From Tropicibacter oceani (GTDB lineage Bacteria; Pseudomonadota; Alphaproteobacteria; Rhodobacterales; Rhodobacteraceae), in contig NZ_CP124616.1 in NCBI RefSeq assembly GCF_029958925.1, positions 3,472,001-3,536,000 on the forward strand: a DNA stretch of 64,000 nt, read 5' to 3'. This document shows positions 37,101 through 46,200 of this stretch, piece after piece. The translations under genes and the position numbers were made by a program. Positions within the stretch are counted from its first letter, which is position 1, and the number at the start of each line of letters is the position of its first letter. A model generated the notes under the pieces. That model ran no database searches. It was given only the letters and a program-made list of their open reading frames with translations, and was not told the DNA's origin.

Positions 37101-37191
37101 ATCGACGATAGATGCAACTATGCCGACACAAGCACAGGCTGAATTCCGGATCGCTCGATTCGGAGCGATCCCAACCGAGACAAGCACCTGA
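34117..37191 (+). CDS. Hsp70/actin-fold ATPase-like protein
   Basis: The 1024-residue protein has a beta-rich N-terminal third (about 370 residues) followed by an Hsp70/actin-type nucleotide-binding fold. Three motifs appear in order: phosphate-1 (D381-L-G-A-G-S), phosphate-2 (LLD625-C-G-F-R-T630-LDVA, matching the Hsp70 DxGxxTxDV pattern) and the adenosine motif (TG818-R-G-A-R822-F-S-P). The C-terminal 170 residues are unknown. Distantly similar architecture is found in SrfB-type virulence proteins; I do not claim orthology. It has an AGGA ribosome-binding site and begins the tightly packed operon that encodes the PBP and SEDS proteins. Confidence 0.75.
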   Translation: MPGWGQLVFEWDASCKLMLNPFLFTEVDKVKFEFVSGNKQKVVFVEADGAAIEPDDTQKTIRFKTPDLPTEFSHVVLEFRSQGQPVLEVTPTTPGLAIWLDQHEFRVALDGDLPALEIGQGREYPPVFHGLNHNRFDPTGKLTTEVRDNVGTDDEITRFDLVISCPHASNAQLNFRFRFRPKDSVHDFELTSNEDKSHWKASLDCVKDAEALWTVLHSAGRHPEINLIAEPPRSTPENLGRRLQPFKFRLDLEPENADRKRVFGFRRDESLYGIGKKYRWYRVVGGSTLTIALHQKLVGDEEIRKAYAAGNTLTVSGLHAVANSNAETPLTLDLDRKATTRNGNALYTGTMKVELAPGPSTVLLELTRSFDAEYDHRIALDLGAGSHLMAYWDKSSKKQRILNISRPANKLYSLDEETSSRLYKTTELPAEMLYAGTAPFIIAGIRKRFPKAAQAVAEMTVLYGADEIRATLAEELFAKATVSDFKTRFFRGETALTLKGETFDLRDIFQEICRKRFIEAVFVAERESSSQLLQGDPAAGSLPTPVQMIVTHPGYVSSDTYVAMEQRLRELLVFLVGTGVENYVQAVCTIPEPTAVLRFLHTEAKVRSGGQEIPVSHLAEVCLLDCGFRTLDVATLGTEGEQRRWRHTSAADLGGSILDVSIGNAIRECIEQVLPNNRDLLDLAFDLDDPSLAKGLDGAMPGQDYRRKRIGLERLEEAKISFTKHGASATVGSFNVVFAQDDQYDNDSNWFPRELIDALENMPDLGKIRLVTIGSQRALEILWSDIADTHSIRTFRNQLSAFLAGLPKPDDTHWIVTGRGARFSPYIGWIDDAAEKHGIKVFYESDILVNGVAGMDPKGMVVRGALSLAEKLGSYNVELLMQACLFLIDSSNGNRIVEVAEIKSVEERQERICVIDTSFDRVCICRCSAEVARYIMNNQDTDPEAPKRFMISEALAVSQTVGPFTSGFPIEIFTRVQDKTLGATTMHVTVKLFFKSTIDATMPTQAQAEFRIARFGAIPTETST

Positions 37192-37196
37192 AGCAA

Positions 37197-38552
37197 ATGA
37201 GCCCAACACCCGACTTTCATATAGTCCTTGCCGGAGATGACAAATTGACGGCCCTTCGCGTACTGATCGCGATGGATTTTGGGTGTCGTAATTTCGATGA
37301 TCGCGATTTTGACAAGTGCATGGAATTGCTTCCGGAAAATGCATTCAAGGTAAAATGGCAAGGTGGGTTGAAGAGCAAGGCAGAAAGGCTGAAATTCGTT
37401 TTTGCCTGGGATGCCGGTGATGTCAGAAGCGGCAGCGAAGCAAACAGCACCAGCGGGAGAACACCCGGAGCCACAGATTTCGATGCGGATGCAACGCAAG
37501 AGACAGCAAGCAACCATGACCACCCCCTGACCAAAGCTGCAGCTGAAACGATCGTCACGGCTCACCAAACAGTCGATGCCGAGCTTTGGGTGAAGTCGGA
37601 TGTCGTTGGTGATCACGTGCGACCAAGGCAGCGTCGACTTGTTCCCAATCTGAAGGAAAAGACAACAAAACAGTTGATTTCGGAAGTGACGAAACGGATC
37701 GTCTCGAGGACCAGTAAGAGCCATAAAGGCGGCAAGACGATCTGGATCCGGTTTCATCTGACCGACTACTTCATCAGGGATACACAGCAAAACGGGATCA
37801 CGTCCACTCTGACCGACTTGGCGCAGGCCACATCCTCAGATGATCCGCTGGATTTGACTTTTGTCTTTATCTGGCCCGAAAATCCCGAACTGACGATCAA
37901 GCTTTCCAGAGGCTCGCTGACCGAACATGTCGACCGCTTGATAGAAGCATTTGGAAATGCGGACATTGCCATCAAGCATCCAGTTCCTTTTGTTCTGGCA
38001 ACCGGACAATTGGGCCTTGCCGCATCGTTGATCGGCAATGTGGGCAGCCAAAACCACATTCTGGATCTCACTATCGGAGAAACCGAACGTCCAGAGCGGA
38101 GGCACCCGGCGACGTTTCACGACCCCATCAAGTTCCTTTACAGCCCGGAGTACATCGAAGACCATATCGAACAGTTCATCAACCGAGATGGGCTGGCCCA
38201 AACCATCGCTGCGGCAAGGCGCCGAAATCTGGATTTCAGGCTGGTTCCCTTCGACATAAACGGTGTGGACAAGTCGACGAAGGCAGTCGCTTCGATTTTT
38301 CTTCCAGCAGAAGTACAGATGCAGGGAAGCTCAGGGGAACTCTCTCTGGGCCTGGGAGAACTGCGTTCTTCGCTTTTCGACGAGGTCGCCCGCGCCCTGT
38401 ATCGCATTCGACATCCGGAACACGATTTCTGGAACAATGCCGCGAACAAATGGGCACCGGTTCGCACATCGACGATTCTTGCCGCTGCACTGGCACCGCG
38501 AAAGAAACAGGACGAAGCGACAACAAAGATGCACACTTACTGGACCGGGTAG
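37197..38552 (+). CDS. Uncharacterised protein of the envelope locus
   Basis: The 451-residue protein starts 5 nt after the Hsp70-like gene. It is soluble, with a low-complexity acidic linker at about residues 78-105 (GSEANSTSGRTPGATDFDAD). Two structured parts flank it; the second contains IWIRFHLTDYFIRD and LDLTFVFIWPENPELTIKL. No known domain or catalytic motif is recognised. Its place between the ATPase and the other envelope genes suggests an adaptor or partner, which is inference only. Confidence 0.72.
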   Translation: MSPTPDFHIVLAGDDKLTALRVLIAMDFGCRNFDDRDFDKCMELLPENAFKVKWQGGLKSKAERLKFVFAWDAGDVRSGSEANSTSGRTPGATDFDADATQETASNHDHPLTKAAAETIVTAHQTVDAELWVKSDVVGDHVRPRQRRLVPNLKEKTTKQLISEVTKRIVSRTSKSHKGGKTIWIRFHLTDYFIRDTQQNGITSTLTDLAQATSSDDPLDLTFVFIWPENPELTIKLSRGSLTEHVDRLIEAFGNADIAIKHPVPFVLATGQLGLAASLIGNVGSQNHILDLTIGETERPERRHPATFHDPIKFLYSPEYIEDHIEQFINRDGLAQTIAAARRRNLDFRLVPFDINGVDKSTKAVASIFLPAEVQMQGSSGELSLGLGELRSSLFDEVARALYRIRHPEHDFWNNAANKWAPVRTSTILAAALAPRKKQDEATTKMHTYWTG

Positions 38553-38558
38553 ACAGGC

Positions 38559-40475
38559 TTGAAACACTGCCTGTTTTTCGACGTGGGGAAACAGATGCCG
38601 AAACTGAGTGACAATGACAAGCTGCTGGGTCATCGCGACAATTACAGCGAACGGCCTCCAGAGTGGTACCGTCAAAGGCTTGTGGTTTTCGTTCCCCATA
38701 GAGAAGACCAATCAAGCCGCAGGTCCACGGACATTGACGATGCGCTGAAAACCATTGTTCAGGTGATAGAAGCTCCGTTTGTCGATCGGGACAGCCGGAT
38801 TTACGCTCCGATGACCCATTTTGTGATCAGAACCCAAGTCGCCGCGCCTGGCAACCATGACCGCCGACGCATTCAAACAGTAATTCGCAATCATTCTCGC
38901 GATCTTGGTGTCGCCTTCGAAGCACGTGTGCTGGAAACAATCGTTCCGGACGGTCGGCGCAGCGGTTTTTTTACGGGTAGTGCCGTGTTTGTACCCCAGC
39001 GGGAATCCGAAATTCCGAGGGGAAGCGTGTCGCTCTATCTCTATTCCCCGGACGAAAAAGATGGGTCGGTGATCGTATCGGAATGGAACGTCGTGTTTTC
39101 CAGCGCCGGAGAAACCGCTCCTGCCGGTATCTATTTGGGGCAGGACCGCATCTGTTTTGGCTGCTCGCCATTGCTGCCTGCGCAGATCAAGCTCAAGCGC
39201 AGTTTTCGGCTTGACGCCGATGGTAAGGAGCTTCCCAAAGGCGCGGACCTCAATACGCAAGACGGTGTGCCGGAAGACCAGAACGTGGACTTCCCCGATA
39301 CTACGGCCCTGCTTCGTCAAGATGCGATATGCCTCGTGCTCCCGCCTGTCGCCAACATCGCAGGTGGCGGCGCAAGCGTATTTTTCACAAACATATGCGA
39401 CCAGGCAAAAGCCGTGCTTTCCGGAGAGAAATTGCCAACCGCAGGCCAGCCGATTTCCCTGATATCAGAAAGCCGCGACCCCCGCGAACAATGGCGCGAC
39501 ATTCCGCAAAAACCCATCGACCCTGCCACCGGAATTCTGGAACTGGATGTTTCAGGCGGTATTCTTGCCCGGGAAACGCTACACGCCGGGTATCGCGCGA
39601 TCTTGCGATTGGCTCCGAATAGCGCCTACGCGCGCTTGCGGGCAAGTCCGGACGCACTGCTGGGAGGAAGGCTGGAAGTTTTGGGACTGCTGTTGCCCAG
39701 CCCCTCCGGCTCCAAATTGGTTCGCGAAAGCCTGGTCAATTTCCATTCCTCGTCGGCCTTGTTGGCACACGAACTGCAAGCGCACACCCTTTCAATGATC
39801 ATCCGGCCAAAGCCCTATCCCCTTTCCCCCCAACGTGACCATGTGGCCACGGCAGACAGTGACGGGGAAATCTGGGAGGATCAGATCTATCTGGATGATA
39901 TCACGGAAACGCGGGTCGGACGCGATCACAGCGTTCAGCTTGTCTCGATCCGGTCGCGCTTTGATCTGAGCATCAAGGACCAGTCCTTGATGGAACCTCT
40001 AAAGGCCATGCAAGCTGACCTGCCGGGAAATTCTTTTGCCTTCCTGTCCCATACCAACACGACCGGGAACCTGGGATGGGTCGGCATTCCACTCCCGCAT
40101 GAATGCCGCGAACAGGATGCTTATCCACATGTTCCGGTTACCCTCAGCAGGTCCGAACAGCAAGCGCAGCAAAGGCAGGTCTGCCTGGACTGGTTGGACA
40201 TCGCCGCGAAGGTGGTTGTCGAGGACAGGCGCGGAAAACTGGACTTGTTGGGCTATGCTGAGTTCTGGGAAAACACGATCCAAGCCCAGTTCGGCAATAT
40301 TGCGGATAAGCAGTTCTTTTCGATGCGGGCGGTGGAGGGCAACAAAAAGGCGCTGCATTACGTCGAAACGAAGCGCGGAGAAGACAACGCAGTTCGATTG
40401 GAGCATGGTACTTGTATTCGCATCGGCCCAATTGTTGCCCGCTATAGCCAGCCGGAAAAGGAGGCAGCCAGATGA
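38559..40475 (+). CDS. Uncharacterised beta-rich protein of the envelope locus
   Basis: The 638-residue protein starts 6 nt after the previous gene and overlaps the PBP gene by 4 nt (ATGA). The composition is soluble and beta-rich, without signal peptide or membrane helix. The last 35 residues (YVETKRGEDNAVRLEHGTCIRIGPIVARY) resemble the final strands of an FHA domain (L-x-x-G-D-x-I-x-I-G), but the conserved FHA core residues are not clear. A translation start at ATG 38595 is possible. The function is unknown. Confidence 0.7.
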   Translation: MKHCLFFDVGKQMPKLSDNDKLLGHRDNYSERPPEWYRQRLVVFVPHREDQSSRRSTDIDDALKTIVQVIEAPFVDRDSRIYAPMTHFVIRTQVAAPGNHDRRRIQTVIRNHSRDLGVAFEARVLETIVPDGRRSGFFTGSAVFVPQRESEIPRGSVSLYLYSPDEKDGSVIVSEWNVVFSSAGETAPAGIYLGQDRICFGCSPLLPAQIKLKRSFRLDADGKELPKGADLNTQDGVPEDQNVDFPDTTALLRQDAICLVLPPVANIAGGGASVFFTNICDQAKAVLSGEKLPTAGQPISLISESRDPREQWRDIPQKPIDPATGILELDVSGGILARETLHAGYRAILRLAPNSAYARLRASPDALLGGRLEVLGLLLPSPSGSKLVRESLVNFHSSSALLAHELQAHTLSMIIRPKPYPLSPQRDHVATADSDGEIWEDQIYLDDITETRVGRDHSVQLVSIRSRFDLSIKDQSLMEPLKAMQADLPGNSFAFLSHTNTTGNLGWVGIPLPHECREQDAYPHVPVTLSRSEQQAQQRQVCLDWLDIAAKVVVEDRRGKLDLLGYAEFWENTIQAQFGNIADKQFFSMRAVEGNKKALHYVETKRGEDNAVRLEHGTCIRIGPIVARYSQPEKEAAR

Positions 40476-43243
40476 TTACAAGGATGCGCCTTCTGACCCT
40501 TATCCTGTCGATCGGGCTGCTTCTTGCCGTCGGCGTGTTAATTTCTCAGCTTTTTGAAACGTTTGACACTATAGCGGGGCGCAACAAGACATGGGTTGAA
40601 ACCGCCAGCGTCAGGGCCAGCAACAGCGTCTCTGCCCAGCTGTTCCATAGTGGGGTGAGGCACGGGTACATCTATTACGATCCCGATGCCGATCAGGTAA
40701 AGCTGCTGACCAAACGTGAAATCGCCCATGGGCTGGCGCGCGAACAGGCCGGCATCCCACCGCCCGAAGGCGGTTTCCTCCCCCCGGCCGTGGCCGAAAA
40801 ACTGTTGTGGCGCGATACCGGAGCGGGGATCGAAATCCGAAAGGAACTGTCCCTGCATCAAACGCGCCGCAGCGTAGTTGCCGTGCGTGACGCCGGTCTC
40901 AGCCCCAAGTGCGGCATTTCAGACAGCGACGCCGGGAACTGCATTGGCTCACCCTGGGTCATCACATTGCAGGACTTGGCCGAGACAAATCCGAATGCAT
41001 CGCAATCGGCGGGCAACAACGAAGTCGATCCTTCGATCTTTTCCGGTTTTGCGCGTCGCACAGCACCATTCCCTGGCGACTGGAGTGCGATCTCAGGGCC
41101 GGACGTGGCCAACAGCGAGTTTGAAATGCGCCCTTTCAGACTGCTCAATGATCGCTCGGGCACCGCCATTCTGGACATCATTGGGCGCAATCCAAAGCTC
41201 GAACCGGAAAATGCACATCCTAGCGCAAGGTTCGAGGCGCTGTGTGTGGATGATCAGGAAAACCTTGTTCGGCTGCGAGTCACGCCCTGCAAGGATCTCG
41301 AAAATGTTGACGATGATAAGGCGCTTGCCTATCGCCTGCGACTCCTGGCTGGCGAATGGAACGAAGACAGCCGACTTGTGGTCGGTTCCGTACAGGTCTC
41401 GGCATTGCCCGGTGAATTGCGCGCCCGACTGCGGGCAGGTCTTGGACCATCGCGCACAGGCGCGACCAAACCACTTCGACGCCGGATCGACGATAGGTTC
41501 AATCTGGCATGTCTTGGTACGAACTGCTGGCCTGAACTGGTTGAAAACAGGCAGGTGCGCCGTGTCTCTGTCGATCTTGTCGAGGCTGAATTGGCGCGAA
41601 ATGCCGCCCTAACCCCTGCGGTTTCAGAAGACCCCGATATCCCGGAAGCAGAGCGCCCCGTGCGCGTCAACGACCCGTTGTTGGAAAACACGGGAAGCGG
41701 AGGTATCGCCCTGTCTGCTGCGGCGCATCAATTGAACCTTGAACCGATGATCGGGCTGCCCGGGCTTTCCAACGGCAGCTACATGAACTTTCTGGAAAAC
41801 CTTCCCGCCGGATTGACACGCGATCAATTGCTGCTGACGTTCGATCCCTCGCTGCAAAGCATTGCACTGGAGAAATCACGCGACCTCTTGCAAACGCGGA
41901 CGTTTCCCGTTCAAACCGGCAACGTCCCCGCCCAGTTCGATGAAACCCGCAAAGCGGGATTTGTCCTTGTGGATCTGCAGGGAGATCCAGGCGCCGTGCG
42001 CGCGGCCGTCAGCTATCCCTTCTTCGATCCAGCGATGCCGATATGGGACTTGCAGGCTCTGGCCACCGGCGCCGAAGGGAACAGCCCTGCCTCGCCAAGT
42101 GTATGGCGCGGACTGGATGCGCGTCTTCAACCCGGTTCGTCGATCAAGATCGTTTCGGCGCTATCGCTCATTCGGTCGGCGATCGGCTTGAACGAAGGCA
42201 TCCCGGATGCCCAGCGATCACTGATTGCTCAGTCGGTCTTTGGTGCCAGTGACAAAACCTACCGCAATGAGATCGGTTTTGCGGTCGACCAGACCGAAAC
42301 CACCGTTCGGTCGAACCGCCAAAACGTCGCGCCCCCCTTCACATTTCGCGACCGCGGAGAAATACCGTTCAACTACAATCAGGGCGTTGCGAACTCCTGC
42401 CGCTCGCAAGGATTGGCAGCACAAAAAGCAGCCGCTGGTCGCAACTACGGCGTATGCGAGGCGCTCGCACGGTCATCCAACATCTTCTTTGGCCAGATGG
42501 CGGTTTTTGAGAACCGGCAAACCATCAATGCGCTGTACGACTCCTCATTCAAACCGCGCGCGTTCACCGGGTTGGCGCAGACCCTGAAGGCCCTTGATCT
42601 GCACAGCGCCAAACCTCTGGTGGCCTTGCCCGAAGATATCGCCGTAGAGGCAAGCTTTGTCCCGCGTATGGAAGCTCCGCGACTGGAAAGCGCCCCCGGA
42701 TTGGCAACAAGCGATGGCCCTGCCTCCTTTTTTGATTTCCACGAACGGAACATTGCGATCAATGCCTATGGCCAAAACGCCTTTGCCTCACCTCTGACAA
42801 TGGCCATCGCAGCGGGCAGCATAGCCCTGAATGCTCGGATTGAACCGCACATTGCCGGAAAGGTTGGATTTGTCCCCCCCCTCCAAGGGCCGCTGGTCCC
42901 GGAAACCGAAGATGCTCAGGCCATGTTCAGTGAGCTGCACCTTGGGATGAAAGCCGTCGTGCAAAGCGGCGGAACAGGCGCGGCATCTTTTGGGTCGTCG
43001 TCTGGCGCGGCAAAGGCGGTACAAACGCGTGTCCATGGCAAGACCGGCACAGCGACCATGGGGATCACGGATAGCAGGGGCCAAAACCTGACAACGCACT
43101 GGTTCGTGGGCTGGGTCGACGACACGGGAGGCAAGCCACGCTACGCTTTTGCCTGCGCAATAAGCCACACCAGCGGAGGGTCGCCCTGCCCTGCCCTGAC
43201 GGGCGGCATTCTGGGCGCGATGTCCGAGGCGGGTCACCTATGA
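40472..43243 (+). CDS. Penicillin-binding protein, transpeptidase (class B-like)
   Basis: The 923-residue protein has an N-terminal membrane anchor (about residues 7-28) and a large extracytoplasmic part. The C-terminal 400 residues carry the serine transpeptidase triad: S556-S-I-K559 (PGSSIK), S668-S-N670 (ARSSNIFF) and K857-T-G-T (HGKTGTA). This is the order and spacing of class B PBPs that crosslink peptidoglycan with a SEDS partner. The roughly 500-residue region before the transpeptidase is longer than in PBP2 or FtsI and is not recognised. It overlaps the SEDS gene by ATGA, as expected for a polymerase/transpeptidase pair. Confidence 0.85.
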   Translation: MITRMRLLTLILSIGLLLAVGVLISQLFETFDTIAGRNKTWVETASVRASNSVSAQLFHSGVRHGYIYYDPDADQVKLLTKREIAHGLAREQAGIPPPEGGFLPPAVAEKLLWRDTGAGIEIRKELSLHQTRRSVVAVRDAGLSPKCGISDSDAGNCIGSPWVITLQDLAETNPNASQSAGNNEVDPSIFSGFARRTAPFPGDWSAISGPDVANSEFEMRPFRLLNDRSGTAILDIIGRNPKLEPENAHPSARFEALCVDDQENLVRLRVTPCKDLENVDDDKALAYRLRLLAGEWNEDSRLVVGSVQVSALPGELRARLRAGLGPSRTGATKPLRRRIDDRFNLACLGTNCWPELVENRQVRRVSVDLVEAELARNAALTPAVSEDPDIPEAERPVRVNDPLLENTGSGGIALSAAAHQLNLEPMIGLPGLSNGSYMNFLENLPAGLTRDQLLLTFDPSLQSIALEKSRDLLQTRTFPVQTGNVPAQFDETRKAGFVLVDLQGDPGAVRAAVSYPFFDPAMPIWDLQALATGAEGNSPASPSVWRGLDARLQPGSSIKIVSALSLIRSAIGLNEGIPDAQRSLIAQSVFGASDKTYRNEIGFAVDQTETTVRSNRQNVAPPFTFRDRGEIPFNYNQGVANSCRSQGLAAQKAAAGRNYGVCEALARSSNIFFGQMAVFENRQTINALYDSSFKPRAFTGLAQTLKALDLHSAKPLVALPEDIAVEASFVPRMEAPRLESAPGLATSDGPASFFDFHERNIAINAYGQNAFASPLTMAIAAGSIALNARIEPHIAGKVGFVPPLQGPLVPETEDAQAMFSELHLGMKAVVQSGGTGAASFGSSSGAAKAVQTRVHGKTGTATMGITDSRGQNLTTHWFVGWVDDTGGKPRYAFACAISHTSGGSPCPALTGGILGAMSEAGHL

Positions 43244-46200
43244 AGAACCGGCCGATCCCTGACAGGCCCCCACTTGCGGTCCGATTGCTGATGGCAACGA
43301 TTTCGCTGCTGTTTCTGGCGCTGCCGTACTTCTGGTACTGTTTGTACATTGACCGAATGGCGGCGCTTGATCCAGTCAGTGAACTGTTAGAATTGGCCGT
43401 GACCATACCCGCGTCGGACGCACCCGAAAAGGGTCATGTCATAGGTTTGGTCGAACTGGGCCAGACCGCAGGCGGAGACAGTGCCGATGAAAGACATGTC
43501 GTCGTACTTGGCCCTCCTGACAACCCGCGGATAGCAAATGTCTCATCGCAGCGCCTTATAGCCTTCAGCTACGAAAACCAAAGTTTGAGCAATATCGATT
43601 TCCCGCTTTCGGACGGGGATGTCTTCAAACTTGCTGGCCAGACCTACCGCGTTGAAATCACCCAAGGGCATGAAATCCTGACCTTGTTTCGGGACAACCG
43701 CAGAATTCTCGATTTACCTATGGTTTACGGAACAAGGCAGCCCGGCCTGGCGACATGGGAAAGCCAATCGGTCTTGATTGGTGGGCGCGTTCCGCATACC
43801 CCCGACCGGCTGGATTCCGTGGGTGGGTTGGATGCGATGCGCCGGTTGGCTTCGCTTTGGCTTCAGGGAAAATCCGCGCCACCGATTATAGTCAGGCAGG
43901 ACAATGTCGCCGAAAGCAGCCTGTTGATAAAAAAGGACAAGACGGGTTTCCAGTTGCGCGCCGACCGAGGCAGACTGGTCACCGTGTGTCCCAAAAGCAC
44001 CACGCAATGCTTTCAGTTGGGCCGGCAACCTTGGCCCATCGCCGATACCGATCGCCTTGGTACGCTGAAAAGCATCATACTTGGTCGGACGCGGTATACC
44101 GTGGCGCATCAGGGTGATCGGCTGCTTTTGACCCCCATCGATCGGGAACACTGGCTGAAGATTGACCAAGTGGAACGAGACGGTCTTGACCCTGAGCGAC
44201 GATATACCAGTCAGACCTTTTCTCCTCAGTTTAAGCGAGGCCTGCCGCCTGCGGGCGTGCAGTCCGATCCTCCGGGGATATTTGCGGCCGTATGGGGTCT
44301 TGTGACGACTATGTCATTGCCACAGATCTTCCTGATGATTGCAATTGTGGTGTCGGCTTTTTTGCGGAACCCGAACGCTCCGGTGAGTGTCACGTTTCTC
44401 GCTTGTGCCTTCTGGCTGTGGTTTACAGCGATTTCCCCTGCCGTGACGAGAAGCATTGGTTTGGAAACGGCCGAGCATCTGCTGTTCGGGCTTGCCGTCT
44501 TGTATCTTTTGGCATTGCCCGTGCTGCAGTTCGTATTCGATCGCGGCAATCACCGCGCGATAATGTCGCCTCATAAATGGACCGCCGCTTTGCTCGGTCT
44601 GGCGCGCGGTCCACGCAAGTTCAAACCCCTCGTTTTCATAACCATCGCCGTTCTGCTTTTCTGGCTTTTTCAAAACCTCCCAGCGGCACAGGGCACTGCC
44701 GGTTTCGATCAGGCCACATCGCTTTTCGATGCCCATATCGCCGTCATCGCATTGTATTCCATTGCCTTTCCGGTCCTGATCTACGCCCTGCTTGTCAATA
44801 TGGCTGGTGGATTTTTCCTGTTTCTGTTCTGGGCCAGCGTAACCATCATAGCGGGCTTGGGTTCGGTAGGATTGGCACAGCAAACCCTCGGAAATCGGTT
44901 TGCCTTGAACATGATGCTTTACGAACGACACCTGGCGGCGCTCGCGATGCTGGCCTTGCTGGTGATCTGGATGTCTGTGATCCCCCCCCGCCGCATCGTG
45001 GACTTAACCAAATGGGCCCTGAGAAAAGGCTTTTTGGGGCACCGCATACGCCGGCTCTGGATCGGCTTGGGAGTGATCACCGCTGCTGGTGCCGTAACCG
45101 TTTTTGCACTTGGCAAAACAAGCCTCACTTTCATGAGCGCAACTGCGTGGATGCTTGGGACAATGGCATCCGACAACTGGCCGCCAGTCGCCCTAGCGGC
45201 ACTTCTTGGCCTTATTGTTTTGGCCGGCATCTTGCATCAACGACGCCAAATCGTCGGTTGGCTTGTCGCCGCCCAGAAACTGCCTTCGATGATTCTTGCC
45301 ATTCCTTCGTTGGTCTTGGCAGTGCTGGTTTTCATCACTCCAGAAACCGGGATTGGCGGGGTGCAACCCAGCGAGGCGGCAAAGACCTGGCTGGCAATAT
45401 TGCTGGCCTTGATTCTGGCCACGGCGCTTGAACGCAAGGAATGGATGCTGTCCTTTGAAAAGGGGCGTTCTCTGCTTTGGCTATTCTTCCAGTTCTTCGG
45501 TGTCGCCGCGTTCTTCGCGGTGGGAAGCTATGTCAATTTTGACATGTCACCGATCGTGATCATCGTGGCGATGGGGCTTGTGTCGGGGGTCTGCCTGATG
45601 ACCTTTCTTTTGCTAAGCGGTAAACCCATGATCATCCGCGGCCTGATATTGCTGTGTCTCAGCATGGCAACAGCGACGACAGGAATACCGTTATATGTGA
45701 TCGCGACGGTTGCGGGTCTCTTGTTTTGGTTCACCGGCGCACAACAGGGCAGATTGAAGCGTCAAAACTCAGTTCCCACCCTCAGCACCATTCGGGCAAG
45801 CTGGTACCGTGGACAGGATACTTTTAAACGCTCTGCATGGTCGGATACAACGATATGGCTCAAATCGAAATCGACCGGAGCGCTTTTTGTGCTGTTGGCT
45901 TTGACCGTTGCATTTGTCGGAGCAGGCTTCACGATAAAGAACGCCCTGCCAAGCGTTGTCGATACCAATGCCCTCCGGACCCTGCAGGCAAAGGCCCTGA
46001 TTGAGCTACCCGCAGTCCCACAGGAACGTATTTTGTCCTTCAAGGATGCGTCGCTTTTCCGCGAACCGGATCTGGAAACCGGTCTTTTAATCATCGAACA
46101 CCCTGATCTGTCTTTGCAGGTACGGCGTTCACGCCAGGTCATAGCGGCCACAGGCTGCGGGTTCTGGGACAACATCCGTGAGTATACCCCCCCGGTGCCA

